A stretch of 64,000 nt of DNA. It comes from an uncultured Tenacibaculum sp. GTDB lineage: Bacteria > Bacteroidota > Bacteroidia > Flavobacteriales > Flavobacteriaceae. The position numbers and the translations under genes are program-made. Location of the stretch: positions 62,001-126,000 of the forward strand of contig CANMIL010000009.1 in assembly GCA_947497895.1 (NCBI GenBank), in the 5' to 3' direction. The notes under the pieces were generated by a model. The model saw only the letters and a list, made by a program, of their open reading frames with translations, searched no databases and was not told the DNA's origin. Of the stretch, positions 27,178 to 35,241 are shown in pieces. Each line of letters begins with the position of its first letter. Position 1 is the first letter of the stretch.

Positions 27178-28092
27178 ATGAAAGTTACCAGAATAAGAAA
27201 TACGTCCGAGGAGAAGTTTATAGAAGAATATTTAATCGCAAATAAACCAGTAATTGTTACCGATGCGATGGAGAATTGGGACATAAATAGGTTTAGACCA
27301 GAACAATTAAAAATAGACTTTGGAAGTCAGAAAGTTCAAGTTTATAATGATCTGTTTGATTTGCAAAATATAGTTTCCTTAGAGAAATATATCGATAAAA
27401 ATTTTTTCCGAGATGAATCAGAGGGGGCAGCAAAACAATATATACGATGGTATACTAAATTAAAAGAAGTGGAGTTCTATTGGTCTGATGAGGTTTTTAA
27501 AGAGTTAAAAAACTCATGGGGACACCCATACTTTATTCCGAGTACAAACTTGATAATACCAAGTAATAATGAAGCAGAGGAAAGACACATTAACGAATAT
27601 CATTATCCATACAAAGGATTATTTATTTCTGGAAGAGGATCAAGAACAAGGTTACATAAAGATCCTTTTATGAGTAATGCAGTTCTTTGTCAGTTTTATG
27701 GAGAAAAAGAAATATTTCTGTATAGTCCTGATAAAGAAAAAGATGTTATGAACAAAGGAAAATTTGTTGATGTTAAAAACCCAGATCATAGTAACTTCCC
27801 GAGTTTTAAAAGTATTGAACCAGATTATGAAGATAAACTTTCTCCAGGAGAGATTATCCTTTTTCCATCAGGGTGGTTTCATGATGTAACCTGTTTAACA
27901 GATAGTGTTTCTATTACGTGGAATTTTGTGCATGAATCTCAAATAGATAGAATAGTAAAACATCTTGAAAATAATCCTGAAGATGATCAACTAGAGATTG
28001 TTAAATACTTCCTTAAAAACGAAGTGCCCGAGAATATAAATGCTAAAGAATTAATAGATTTTTTTCAAAATAAATTTTCAGTTAACATATAA
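27178..28092 (+). CDS. Cupin-like/JmjC-type Fe(II)/2-oxoglutarate oxygenase 2
   Basis: A 304-residue second cupin_8-type protein. It has the NKPVIVTDAMENW entry motif (about 23-35), the HxD iron site in RLHKDPF (His160, Asp162), YGEKEIFLYSP, and the distal His in FPSGWFHDV (His235). The metal ligands fall at almost the same positions as in the previous gene, but the rest of the sequence is clearly different, so these are old paralogues or independent recruits rather than a recent duplication. The C-terminal 50 residues are helical and charged. As the last gene of the exporter operon it is a candidate tailoring hydroxylase acting on a different position of the peptide; that role is inferred. 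Confidence 0.84.
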   Translation: MKVTRIRNTSEEKFIEEYLIANKPVIVTDAMENWDINRFRPEQLKIDFGSQKVQVYNDLFDLQNIVSLEKYIDKNFFRDESEGAAKQYIRWYTKLKEVEFYWSDEVFKELKNSWGHPYFIPSTNLIIPSNNEAEERHINEYHYPYKGLFISGRGSRTRLHKDPFMSNAVLCQFYGEKEIFLYSPDKEKDVMNKGKFVDVKNPDHSNFPSFKSIEPDYEDKLSPGEIILFPSGWFHDVTCLTDSVSITWNFVHESQIDRIVKHLENNPEDDQLEIVKYFLKNEVPENINAKELIDFFQNKFSVNI

Positions 28093-28417
28093 TACAAAAA
28101 TAGAATTTGGGAATTCTATTCTAAGAAAAGATCCTGCCAAGTTGAAAAGTTTTTTTGAATCATGAAGACTTGGAAATAAAAATAGTTGCAAATAGTAAAT
28201 CATATTTTGTAACAAGGCGATAGCCTATGGATGATTCCCTGAGATTTTCCTTGGAGTACTTACAACAATTTCTTTTGAACACCTCGTGAGCTTGCCTAGA
28301 GGTAGTTGATTTAAATAATTAGTAAGTTTTTGAAAGTAAAGAAGCATTATAATTTCAGGTGATACTCTTAAAATAAAATTGTCAAACTACTACTACTTAA
28401 TAGTAAAACAAAACCAA
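28093..28417 (+). other. Intergenic region with several hairpins upstream of aspartate kinase
   Basis: These 325 bases hold no convincing gene. A 9-base stem (AATAGAATT 28099-28107, AATTCTATT 28112-28120) lies just after the oxygenase stop and may end that transcript. Further small stems follow: CCAAGT 28138-28143 with ACTTGG 28168-28173, AGGCGATAGCCT at 28215-28226, and ACCTC with GAGGT around 28280-28304. An ATG at 28227 opens a 20-codon frame ending at 28289. A TAATTTCAGGTGAT stretch at 28347 is similar to 1023-1036. No known lysine riboswitch core was recognised. Confidence 0.4.
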
Positions 28418-29752
28418 ATGAAAATATTAAAATTCGGTGGAACCTCTTTGGGGTCTATTGAAAGTTTAAAACAGGTAAGAGATATTCTGGTAGATAATCC
28501 AGGAAAAAAAATAGTTGTATGCTCAGCAATGTCTGGTGTAACTAATCAGTTGGTTGCAGTTGTAGAGCAAATGAAAATTAAGGAGATAAAACGGATAGAT
28601 AGATATTTATTTGATTTGGAATCAAAACATCTAGACGTAATTCATACTTTGATTTCAGATAAAGATCAGAAAGAGATAGTAAAGAAAAGGGTTTCGCATA
28701 ATATCAAAGAGATTCTTGAATTAACAAGATTGGAGTATAGCGAAACCATAAGATCGAAAATAATAACTCAAGGAGAAGCACTGTTAACGTTAATATTATC
28801 GAGCTATCTTAATCAGGAAGGTGTGCCCAACACACTAATTTTTGCTAAAGAGTTTATGTTGGTCGACTCTATTGAAAATCCGAATATTGGAAAAGTAACT
28901 AAAGCTTTGCATAATGTTTTAGAAAACTCAAAAGAGTCTGAAGTATATATTACACAGGGGTTTATATGTAAAGATAATAATGGAGAAATAACTGATTTGG
29001 AAAGAGGAGGAAGTGATTTTTCGGCTACAATTATAGGAGCTGCTATAAATGCAGAAACGGTTGAAATATGGACGGATATTGATGGTGTTCACAACAACGA
29101 TCCCAGATGCGTTAATGAAACGAACTCTATTCCTTACTTATCGTATTCAGAAGCTTCAAAATTAGCATATTTCGGAGCAAAGGTATTACACCCTAAAACA
29201 ATATTACCACTTATAAATAAAGATATTCCAGTAATATTAAAGAACACGTTTAAACCAAAAGCGAAAGGAACTGTAATATCTAATAAAGTGGATAAAAAAG
29301 GAATGAAGGCTATTTCCGCAAAAGATAATATTACTATTGTTAAAATAGAATCTAACGCAGATTTGGTCCCACATGATTTTTTTAAGAAAATTTTTGACAT
29401 TTTTCATCGTTTTCAAATATCAATTGATATAGTTATAACTTCAGAAAAATCTATGTCTTTAACAATTGATGATACCGTTAAATTGAGTGAGATAACCAAA
29501 GAAATCAGAAATTATGCAGAAATAACCACAGAGTCTTTAAATACAATAATCTGTATAGTAGGTGATTCTATTGCGAGTGATCAAAAAACCTATAGAATTT
29601 TTAATATTCTTAAATTGATTCCCATTAAAATGATTTCACTAGGAAAAAACGATAATAATATTTCGGTATTAATTGATACAAGTAATAAAGTGAGAGCTCT
29701 CAAACTGTTACAGGAAAACTTGTTTCTACAAAAGGAAGGCACTTTTGCATAA
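28418..29752 (+). CDS. lysC: Aspartate kinase, monofunctional, with ACT domains
   Basis: A 444-residue aspartokinase, which phosphorylates L-aspartate in the first step towards lysine, threonine, methionine and diaminopimelate. Visible are the N-terminal KFGGTSLGS nucleotide motif, GGSDFSATIIGAAINA, the aspartate-binding EIWTDIDGVHNNDPR region, SYSEASKLAYFGAKVLHPKT, and a C-terminal third with ACT-like segments that normally bind the feedback inhibitor. No homoserine dehydrogenase domain follows. The ATG at 28418 is chosen over an in-frame TTG at 28379 because it places KFGGTS at the usual distance from the N terminus. It sits 325 bases after the tailoring genes in the same direction. Inference: it could raise aspartyl-phosphate or semialdehyde supply for an NRPS building block, or it may be the ordinary housekeeping gene bordering the cluster. 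Confidence 0.93.
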   Translation: MKILKFGGTSLGSIESLKQVRDILVDNPGKKIVVCSAMSGVTNQLVAVVEQMKIKEIKRIDRYLFDLESKHLDVIHTLISDKDQKEIVKKRVSHNIKEILELTRLEYSETIRSKIITQGEALLTLILSSYLNQEGVPNTLIFAKEFMLVDSIENPNIGKVTKALHNVLENSKESEVYITQGFICKDNNGEITDLERGGSDFSATIIGAAINAETVEIWTDIDGVHNNDPRCVNETNSIPYLSYSEASKLAYFGAKVLHPKTILPLINKDIPVILKNTFKPKAKGTVISNKVDKKGMKAISAKDNITIVKIESNADLVPHDFFKKIFDIFHRFQISIDIVITSEKSMSLTIDDTVKLSEITKEIRNYAEITTESLNTIICIVGDSIASDQKTYRIFNILKLIPIKMISLGKNDNNISVLIDTSNKVRALKLLQENLFLQKEGTFA

Positions 29753-29811
29753 CAGCTGGTTATAACCTTAGTTGTAATCCGAAAAAGTCTAAATGAATCC
29801 AATTTATTAAT

Positions 29812-29848
29812 AAAGGGGTTTCCTTAAATGGAAGCCCTTTATTTTTTG
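29812..29848 (+). terminator. Intrinsic terminator of the aspartate kinase gene
   Basis: A hairpin AAAGGGGTTTCC / GGAAGCCCTTT with one bulged base is followed by a T run at 29842-29847. It lies 60 bases after the kinase stop. Confidence 0.85.
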
Positions 29849-29980
29849 CTTAATTATGTTAATTGAAATTCAAGAAGCAATGCATCTGAGCAGGAATGTC
29901 TGATTGGAATTAATCCTTTATCAATTGTAATGGAAATGCGTCCTTATTTAACGTGAGTTGGATATAACTTTTAGAACATA

Positions 29981-30070
29981 ATGACAGATGGAGTTAAGTT
30001 TAAAGAAAAAGAGGAGCAAATTTCAGTAAAAGATATTGCCGAATTAATAGCAGAGGTCAATAACTTATAA
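29981..30070 (+). CDS. Short ORF, 29 residues, unknown
   Basis: An ATG-initiated frame encodes MTDGVKFKEKEEQISVKDIA and nine further residues, with a predicted helical, charged C terminus. It lies alone in the 420-base gap between aspartate kinase and the next lipoprotein. An in-frame stop shortly upstream rules out a longer reading frame, and a good intrinsic terminator begins 20 bases after its stop. That arrangement suggests a transcribed unit, either a real small protein or the last piece of a decayed gene. I recognise no family. The rest of the gap (29849-29980) shows nothing convincing. Confidence 0.35.
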   Translation: MTDGVKFKEKEEQISVKDIAELIAEVNNL

Positions 30071-30090
30071 CAAGAACATAAAAATATCTT

Positions 30091-30122
30091 AAAAGCGTGT
30101 TACAATTGTAATACGCTTTTCT
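30091..30122 (+). terminator. Intrinsic terminator
   Basis: A near-perfect hairpin AAAAGCGTGTTAC / GTAATACGCTTTT with an AATT loop, the right arm ending in a T run. It is placed directly after the 29-residue ORF and before the next gene. Confidence 0.8.
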
Positions 30123-30172
30123 ATTGGTATAAACTTTGTGTGTTTTGTCATGTTAATAATTCAAAATAATTT

Positions 30173-30583
30173 ATGATGAAATATCTTTTTACAATTATGT
30201 GCGCCCTTTTTCTTATTTCATGTGGCGGAAATTCGGGTTTACCTAATAATGGAACAGGTAGATTAACTTCAGTAAGTATTGAAGTATCTAAAACCGCAGG
30301 TGATCATAAGGGAAAAATAAACACTCTTTTCGAAGAATCCCAATTTTTTAAACATGAGAATTCCGTAGAAACGAATGTTTTTCCTTATAAGAAAGGTTAT
30401 GCTGTAAACTTAAACCTTAAAGCCAGTTTCGATTTTACTTATGAAGATGTAACCGAGGTTAATTTTAGACCATATTCAATTTTTGTCAAATCTTTACAAG
30501 ACGATACAGTGATTAGTGTAAGAGAATTTGTCATAGAGCAACAAGGAAAGAAGGTGAATTTTAATTTCGAAGTGAACCGATAA
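30173..30583 (+). CDS. Small lipoprotein of unknown function
   Basis: A 136-residue protein with a lipoprotein signal: hydrophobic stretch MKYLFTIMCALFLI, then lipobox ISC-GGNSG, so Cys17 or Cys16 (depending on which of two adjacent ATG codons is used) would be lipidated. The mature part is mostly beta-strand-like and includes two short segments with alternating hydrophobic residues near the C terminus. No known domain is recognised. It has its own intergenic region and no close operon partner (70 bases to the next gene on the same strand). Outer-membrane or periplasmic location is inferred from the lipobox. Confidence 0.7.
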   Translation: MMKYLFTIMCALFLISCGGNSGLPNNGTGRLTSVSIEVSKTAGDHKGKINTLFEESQFFKHENSVETNVFPYKKGYAVNLNLKASFDFTYEDVTEVNFRPYSIFVKSLQDDTVISVREFVIEQQGKKVNFNFEVNR

Positions 30584-30653
30584 ATTAATTTCAAGATCAA
30601 TTTTTATGATTAATTTAGGCTAATTAGAATTTTTTTATTCGATATTAGTTTAC

Positions 30654-31721
30654 ATGAAGAGTATATGTCAAATTTTGATTTTATTTTCTTGCATAATTAT
30701 GCATGGACAGAATAAAATTTTCAAGGATATTAAAGATATCCATACTCCCAATTTATATGTTTCTGACTTTGCAGATAAAGCTCCATTAATTGATGGTTTC
30801 ATTGATGATGAAATTTGGGGCCAAGCGCAATGGTCAGAAACATTTGTTGATATAGAAGGAAAAGCAAAACCACAATACAGTACAAACTTCAAAATGTTGT
30901 GGGATAATCAGAACCTATATATTCTAACCAAACTTGAAGAGGAGCATATTTGGGGAACTCTGAAGCAACGTGATACCATTATTTTTAATAATAATAGTTT
31001 CGAACTTTTTTTAGATCCTCATGGAGATACACACAATTATTTGGAATTGGAGATAAATGCCTTAAACACTGTTTGGGATTTATTTATCGGTAAACCTTAT
31101 CGCAATAACCCAAAGGTTGTTAGATTTGACTGGGACGTTAAAGGATTGAAAACAGCTGTTGCACATAATGGAACGTTGAACAATTCAACTGATATAGATG
31201 AGAGTTGGATTATTGAAATGGCATTACCATGGAAAAGTTTAAATGTAGATAATGATAAAAACCCTGTTCCTGAAGGTGATTTTTGGCGTATGAATTTTAT
31301 GAGGGTACATTGGGAGTTTTTACTTGAAAAAGGAAGGTATAAGAGAGTAAGAGATAGTGCTAATAAACTAAAACCATCAAGTAATTCTGTATGGAGTCCA
31401 CAGGGAGTTGTAAATATTCACCAACCTGAAAAATGGGGATATGTTTATTTCAATAAATCAAACTATACTAGAAAGGTAAAAGAATTGCCTAAAGATGCTC
31501 CATTAGTACAATGGATGTACGCTCAATATCGTCAAAAACTTCGGTTACCAAACCATTCGAAGTTATATCAAAAAGAAATAAAAGGACTTTTCTATGGAAA
31601 AAATATCTGCTTTAAAAGAAAGATAAAGGAGGGGAAATGGTTTTGGTGTAGTAAAAGTCCGTTTACTCAAAAGCAATATTTAATTAGTGATGATGGAAAG
31701 TTAAGTGTTTTAGCTGAATAA
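30654..31721 (+). CDS. Secreted CBM9-like carbohydrate-binding protein
   Basis: A 355-residue exported protein with a cleavable signal peptide (MKSICQILILFSCIIMHGQN). Residues about 30-275 match the carbohydrate-binding family 9-like beta-sandwich common in Bacteroidota: DKAPLIDGFIDDEIW at the start, FKMLWDNQNLYILTKLEE, NNSFELFLDPHGDTHNYLELEINA in the middle, and SWIIEMALPWKSL. The last part (about 290-355) contains a YRQKLRLP segment and a charged end typical of this group. The role is probably binding of a sugar polymer at the cell surface or in the periplasm; no catalytic domain is visible. It appears to be a single-gene unit, with 244 bases before the menaquinone operon. Confidence 0.83.
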   Translation: MKSICQILILFSCIIMHGQNKIFKDIKDIHTPNLYVSDFADKAPLIDGFIDDEIWGQAQWSETFVDIEGKAKPQYSTNFKMLWDNQNLYILTKLEEEHIWGTLKQRDTIIFNNNSFELFLDPHGDTHNYLELEINALNTVWDLFIGKPYRNNPKVVRFDWDVKGLKTAVAHNGTLNNSTDIDESWIIEMALPWKSLNVDNDKNPVPEGDFWRMNFMRVHWEFLLEKGRYKRVRDSANKLKPSSNSVWSPQGVVNIHQPEKWGYVYFNKSNYTRKVKELPKDAPLVQWMYAQYRQKLRLPNHSKLYQKEIKGLFYGKNICFKRKIKEGKWFWCSKSPFTQKQYLISDDGKLSVLAE

Positions 31722-31830
31722 ACTCCATCATTAAGTTTCATAAAAACTTCAAATAAAGCTGACTAGAGGAATAGAGCAGCAGCTTTTAAACCATATTCCT
31801 TTTAGTGATATCTAGAACCTCGTATATACG

Positions 31831-31858
31831 TTTTTTTCATGGCAAATAAGTATCTTTG
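31831..31858 (+). promoter_or_regulatory. Candidate promoter of the menaquinone operon
   Basis: TATCTTTG at 31851-31858 is an exact match to the Bacteroidota -7 consensus TAnnTTTG. A T-rich stretch (31831-31837) lies roughly where the -33 element should be, although it lacks the usual G. The leader to menA would be about 100 bases. Confidence 0.4.
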
Positions 31859-31965
31859 ATTCGTTATTAAACTCGAACAGAATTTAAATGATTTCATTGG
31901 TGTATGAGGCCAGTTTAAAGATTTAGTTTTCATTCGAGACTTAAAAAATCAATTGAGATTAATAG

Positions 31966-32907
31966 ATGAAAAACTTCATAAAAGCAGCTCGTTTAAGAAC
32001 ATTACCACTTTCAGTATCCGGAATCATTGTTGGAGCTTCCATAGGAATTACTCATGGATTAGTAAATTCATTATCACAAAAAATAGGAATCGCTTTGACG
32101 AATACTAATATATTGCAATCTTCAATATTTTGGTTAGCCATACTTACTACAATTGGATTTCAAGTACTATCAAATTTTGCTAATGACTACGGTGATGGTA
32201 TAAAAGGTACGGATGACGATAGGGAAGGAGAAGCACGAATGGTTTCTTCAGGAGCTATTACTCCAGATCAAATGAAAAAAGCAATGATTGTTACCGCAAT
32301 ATTAACATTAATTGTTGCGCTACTTTTAATATATCAGGCTTTCGGAAAAGATAATTTTGGATATTCCATATTGTTTTTTGGATTGGGGGTAGCATCAATT
32401 GTTGCAGCGATAAAATATACAGTAGGCAAATCGGCTTATGGATATAGTGGATTTGGAGATATTTTTGTCTTTATGTTTTTTGGATTACTGGCAGTCGTTG
32501 GTACCTTTTTTTTATATACTAAAGAAATAGAGTTTACAGTTTTTCTTCCTGCATTTACAATAGGTTTATTAAGTACGGCTGTACTTAATTTAAATAACAT
32601 GAGAGATCGAGTAAACGATGCAAAGTCAGGAAAGAATACTTTAGTAGTTAAAATAGGGGCAGAATTTGCCAAATACTATCATTACTATTTAATTGGAGCA
32701 TCCTTTTTGTTTGCATTATTGTATACCGTTATAAAATATAATTCACCATATCAGTTTTTATTTTTAATAGCGTACGTTCCATTGATTAAGCATGTGCTTT
32801 TTGTCATGAATAATAAGGAGGAGGCGAAATTGGATGGTGAGCTTAAAAAGGTAGCGTTGAGCACATTTATGTTTGCAATACTTTTTGCTTTGGGTAGCGT
32901 TTTATAA
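31966..32907 (+). CDS. menA: 1,4-dihydroxy-2-naphthoate polyprenyltransferase
   Basis: A 313-residue integral membrane protein of the UbiA superfamily, which attaches the polyprenyl tail to 1,4-dihydroxy-2-naphthoate in menaquinone synthesis. Visible are MKNFIKAARLRTLPLSVSG at the N terminus, the Mg-prenyl-diphosphate motif NFANDYGDGIKGTDDDREG (about 70-88), a second Asp-rich segment NNMRDRVNDAKSGK (about 210-223), and eight to nine hydrophobic helices. It is the first gene of a six-gene plus-strand group with menC and menE, which supports the assignment over other UbiA-family enzymes. Confidence 0.94.
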   Translation: MKNFIKAARLRTLPLSVSGIIVGASIGITHGLVNSLSQKIGIALTNTNILQSSIFWLAILTTIGFQVLSNFANDYGDGIKGTDDDREGEARMVSSGAITPDQMKKAMIVTAILTLIVALLLIYQAFGKDNFGYSILFFGLGVASIVAAIKYTVGKSAYGYSGFGDIFVFMFFGLLAVVGTFFLYTKEIEFTVFLPAFTIGLLSTAVLNLNNMRDRVNDAKSGKNTLVVKIGAEFAKYYHYYLIGASFLFALLYTVIKYNSPYQFLFLIAYVPLIKHVLFVMNNKEEAKLDGELKKVALSTFMFAILFALGSVL

Positions 32908-32957
32908 ATTTATAAAGTAATGTATCAATCGATAACAACTAACAAAAAAATAAACAA

Positions 32958-33635
32958 ATGAAAATAACATCTTACGGTCATGCTTGTTTTGGAATAGAAA
33001 TTAACGGAGTTCATATTGTAATTGATCCATTTATTACTGGAAATCCGCAAGCATCAAATATCGATTTAGATTCTGTGAATGCAGATTATATATTAGTTAC
33101 ACATGCACATCAAGATCATATTTTAGATGTTGAGGCTTTAGCAAAAAAGACCAATGCTTTATTAATCTCAAATTATGAAATAGTAATGCATTTTGGAGAA
33201 AAGGGTGTGAAAGGGCATCCTGTAAATCACGGAGGTACTTTTACAACGGAACATTTTACGGCTAAGTATGTAAACGCAGTGCATACTTCTTCTTTTCCTG
33301 ATGGTACTTACGGAGGGCAACCTGGAGGTTTTGTAATTACTGCAGGAGATAAATCATTGTATGTTGCTGGAGATACAGCATTAACCATGGATATGAAGTT
33401 GATTCCAATGACTACAAATTTAACCGCATCAATATTACCTATTGGTGATAATTTTACTATGGGAGTTGATGACGCTGTTATTGCTACAGAGTTTGTAGAA
33501 TGTAATAAAGTTATTGGTTGTCATTATAATACGTTTCCTCCAATAGAAATAGACACAGAAAAAGCAAAAGAAAAATTCTCAAATAAAGAAAAGGAGTTAA
33601 TTCTTATTGAAATAGGAGATAGTATCAATTTATAA
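32958..33635 (+). CDS. UPF0173-type metal-dependent hydrolase
   Basis: A 225-residue metallo-beta-lactamase-fold hydrolase of the UPF0173 (UlaG-like) group. The zinc motif THAHQDHILD (HxHxDH, about 49-57), HPVNHGG, YVAGDTAL and GCHYNTFPPIE near the end are all present, and the length is normal. Substrate is unknown; family members include lactonases and phosphodiesterases. It lies 50 bases after menA and 15 bases before the next gene, so it is co-transcribed with menaquinone genes. That conserved company may reflect convenience rather than a pathway role. Confidence 0.9.
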   Translation: MKITSYGHACFGIEINGVHIVIDPFITGNPQASNIDLDSVNADYILVTHAHQDHILDVEALAKKTNALLISNYEIVMHFGEKGVKGHPVNHGGTFTTEHFTAKYVNAVHTSSFPDGTYGGQPGGFVITAGDKSLYVAGDTALTMDMKLIPMTTNLTASILPIGDNFTMGVDDAVIATEFVECNKVIGCHYNTFPPIEIDTEKAKEKFSNKEKELILIEIGDSINL

Positions 33636-33650
33636 GATAATTTTTTAATT

Positions 33651-34208
33651 ATGTCAAAACAAAGTACGGCCGATAAAAAGAAAATGAAGATTGTAAAGAT
33701 TGTATTAGGAGTTGTAGTAGCACTTTCTATTGCTTTTTTTGCACTTGGTATTATAGTTCAGGAATTAAACTATGAATCGAAGGTAACCATTAACAAGCCT
33801 TTAACCGAAGTTTTCAAATTGTTTAATAACGATGAAAGAATTTCTGAATGGATTCCAGAAATAACCTCAATCAAATCAGTAGTTAAAACAGAGGAAGTAA
33901 AAGGAAGTACCTTTTTAGTAACAGTAAATAATCAGGGAACTGAAATAACGTTAGAAGAGAAAGTTTTAGATTTTGTAGATAATGAAAAAGTTAGACTATT
34001 CTTTAAAGGCGGAGGAATGTTGAAAGTTGATGACTATACTTTTAAAACAACAGAAAATGGAGCAACTTTATTAACTTTAGATACTAATATTAGAGGTGAT
34101 AATTTTATTCTTGGATGTATGCTTCCTTTAGTGAAAGGTAAATTAGCGAAGCAAGATCAGGAATATTTAAACAATTTTAAAAAGTTTGCAGAAAGTTCAA
34201 ATGATTAA
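33651..34208 (+). CDS. Membrane-anchored SRPBCC (START-like) protein
   Basis: A 185-residue protein with one N-terminal membrane helix (about 12-34, IVKIVLGVVVALSIAFFALG) followed by a polyketide-cyclase/START-like domain. Features include TINKPLTEVFKLFNNDERISEWIP near the start and long amphipathic strands, with a final helix LAKQDQEYLNNFKKFAE. Such domains bind hydrophobic ligands, but no ligand can be read here. The stop codon overlaps the start of menC, so the two genes are translationally close. Its place in the menaquinone operon makes a lipid or quinone ligand plausible, as inference only. Confidence 0.8.
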   Translation: MSKQSTADKKKMKIVKIVLGVVVALSIAFFALGIIVQELNYESKVTINKPLTEVFKLFNNDERISEWIPEITSIKSVVKTEEVKGSTFLVTVNNQGTEITLEEKVLDFVDNEKVRLFFKGGGMLKVDDYTFKTTENGATLLTLDTNIRGDNFILGCMLPLVKGKLAKQDQEYLNNFKKFAESSND

Positions 34209-35238
34209 AGCTTCATATAAAAAATATATTTTAGAATTTAAGCAAGCTAGCGGAACTTCTAGAGGAATTTTAAGAACTAAGGAAACTTGGTTCTTATTTT
34301 TAGAAAGAGAGGGTAAAAAAGGAATAGGGGAGTGCGGACTGTTTAGAGGACTTAGCATTGACGATAGACCTGATTACGAAGATAAAATGAAATGGGTTAG
34401 TGAAAACATTAACCTTGGGTTGGAAAACTTATTAACTGAAACGATAGAATTTCCTTCCATTCAATTTGGTCTTGAACAAGCGTTTTTATCATTGAATAGT
34501 GATGATTTATTTACTTTATACCCGTCAGATTTTTCATTGGGTAAAGCCTCAATTAGTATCAATGGATTAATATGGATGGGAGATAAAGCTTTTATGCAAC
34601 AACAAATAAAAGATAAGTTGCAACAAGGTTTTACAACTATAAAGATGAAAATAGGAGCGATTGATTTCGATACTGAATTATCTTTACTAAAGTCTATAAG
34701 GAATGAGTTTTCTGCCAAGGAAATTGAGCTCAGAGTTGATGCAAACGGAGCATTTACACCTGAAAATGCTTTAGATAAATTAAAAAAATTATCAGAACTC
34801 GAGTTGCATTCTATCGAACAACCTATAAAGCAAGGACAGTGGCAAGAGATGGCGGAACTTTGCAGTAAAACACCTCTGGATATTGCTTTAGATGAGGAAT
34901 TAATTGGTGTATTTTCAACAGAAGATAAATTGAAATGTATTGAAACTATTAAACCTCAATACATAATTTTAAAACCAAGTTTGGTTGGAGGTATAAAAGG
35001 TAGTAACGAATGGATAGAAATTGCGTCTAACCATAGAGCTGGTAATTGGATTACAAGTGCTTTAGAAAGTAATGTAGGACTGAATGCGATTGCGCAGTGG
35101 ACATATACATTGGATAATCCTTTGCCGCAAGGATTAGGAACTGGAGGATTGTTTACAAATAATTTCGAAAGTCCTTTAGAAGTAATTGATGGAGGGTTGC
35201 AGTACAACAGAAATAAAAAATGGTATTTTAATTTATAA
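34201..35238 (+). CDS. menC: o-Succinylbenzoate synthase
   Basis: A 345-residue enolase-superfamily enzyme that dehydrates SHCHC to o-succinylbenzoate in menaquinone synthesis. The barrel motifs are visible: KMKIGAIDFDTE with the catalytic Lys pair, RVDANGAF (first metal ligand Asp), SIEQPI (Glu), ALDEELIG (Asp/Glu) and KPSLVGG (catalytic Lys). The ATG at 34201 is preferred over an in-frame TTG at 34186; it overlaps the previous stop by 8 bases, a usual translational coupling. Neighbours menA and menE confirm the role over the related dipeptide epimerases. Confidence 0.92.
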   Translation: MIKASYKKYILEFKQASGTSRGILRTKETWFLFLEREGKKGIGECGLFRGLSIDDRPDYEDKMKWVSENINLGLENLLTETIEFPSIQFGLEQAFLSLNSDDLFTLYPSDFSLGKASISINGLIWMGDKAFMQQQIKDKLQQGFTTIKMKIGAIDFDTELSLLKSIRNEFSAKEIELRVDANGAFTPENALDKLKKLSELELHSIEQPIKQGQWQEMAELCSKTPLDIALDEELIGVFSTEDKLKCIETIKPQYIILKPSLVGGIKGSNEWIEIASNHRAGNWITSALESNVGLNAIAQWTYTLDNPLPQGLGTGGLFTNNFESPLEVIDGGLQYNRNKKWYFNL

Positions 35239-35241
35239 TAT

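Noticed and set aside
28227-28289. 20-codon frame as a leader peptide for attenuation of aspartate kinase
   Set aside because: It contains no run of Lys, Thr, Met or Ile codons and is not followed by a clear terminator/antiterminator pair.
28093-28417. Lysine riboswitch upstream of lysC
   Set aside because: The conserved core and five-way junction pattern could not be recognised; only short unrelated stems are present.
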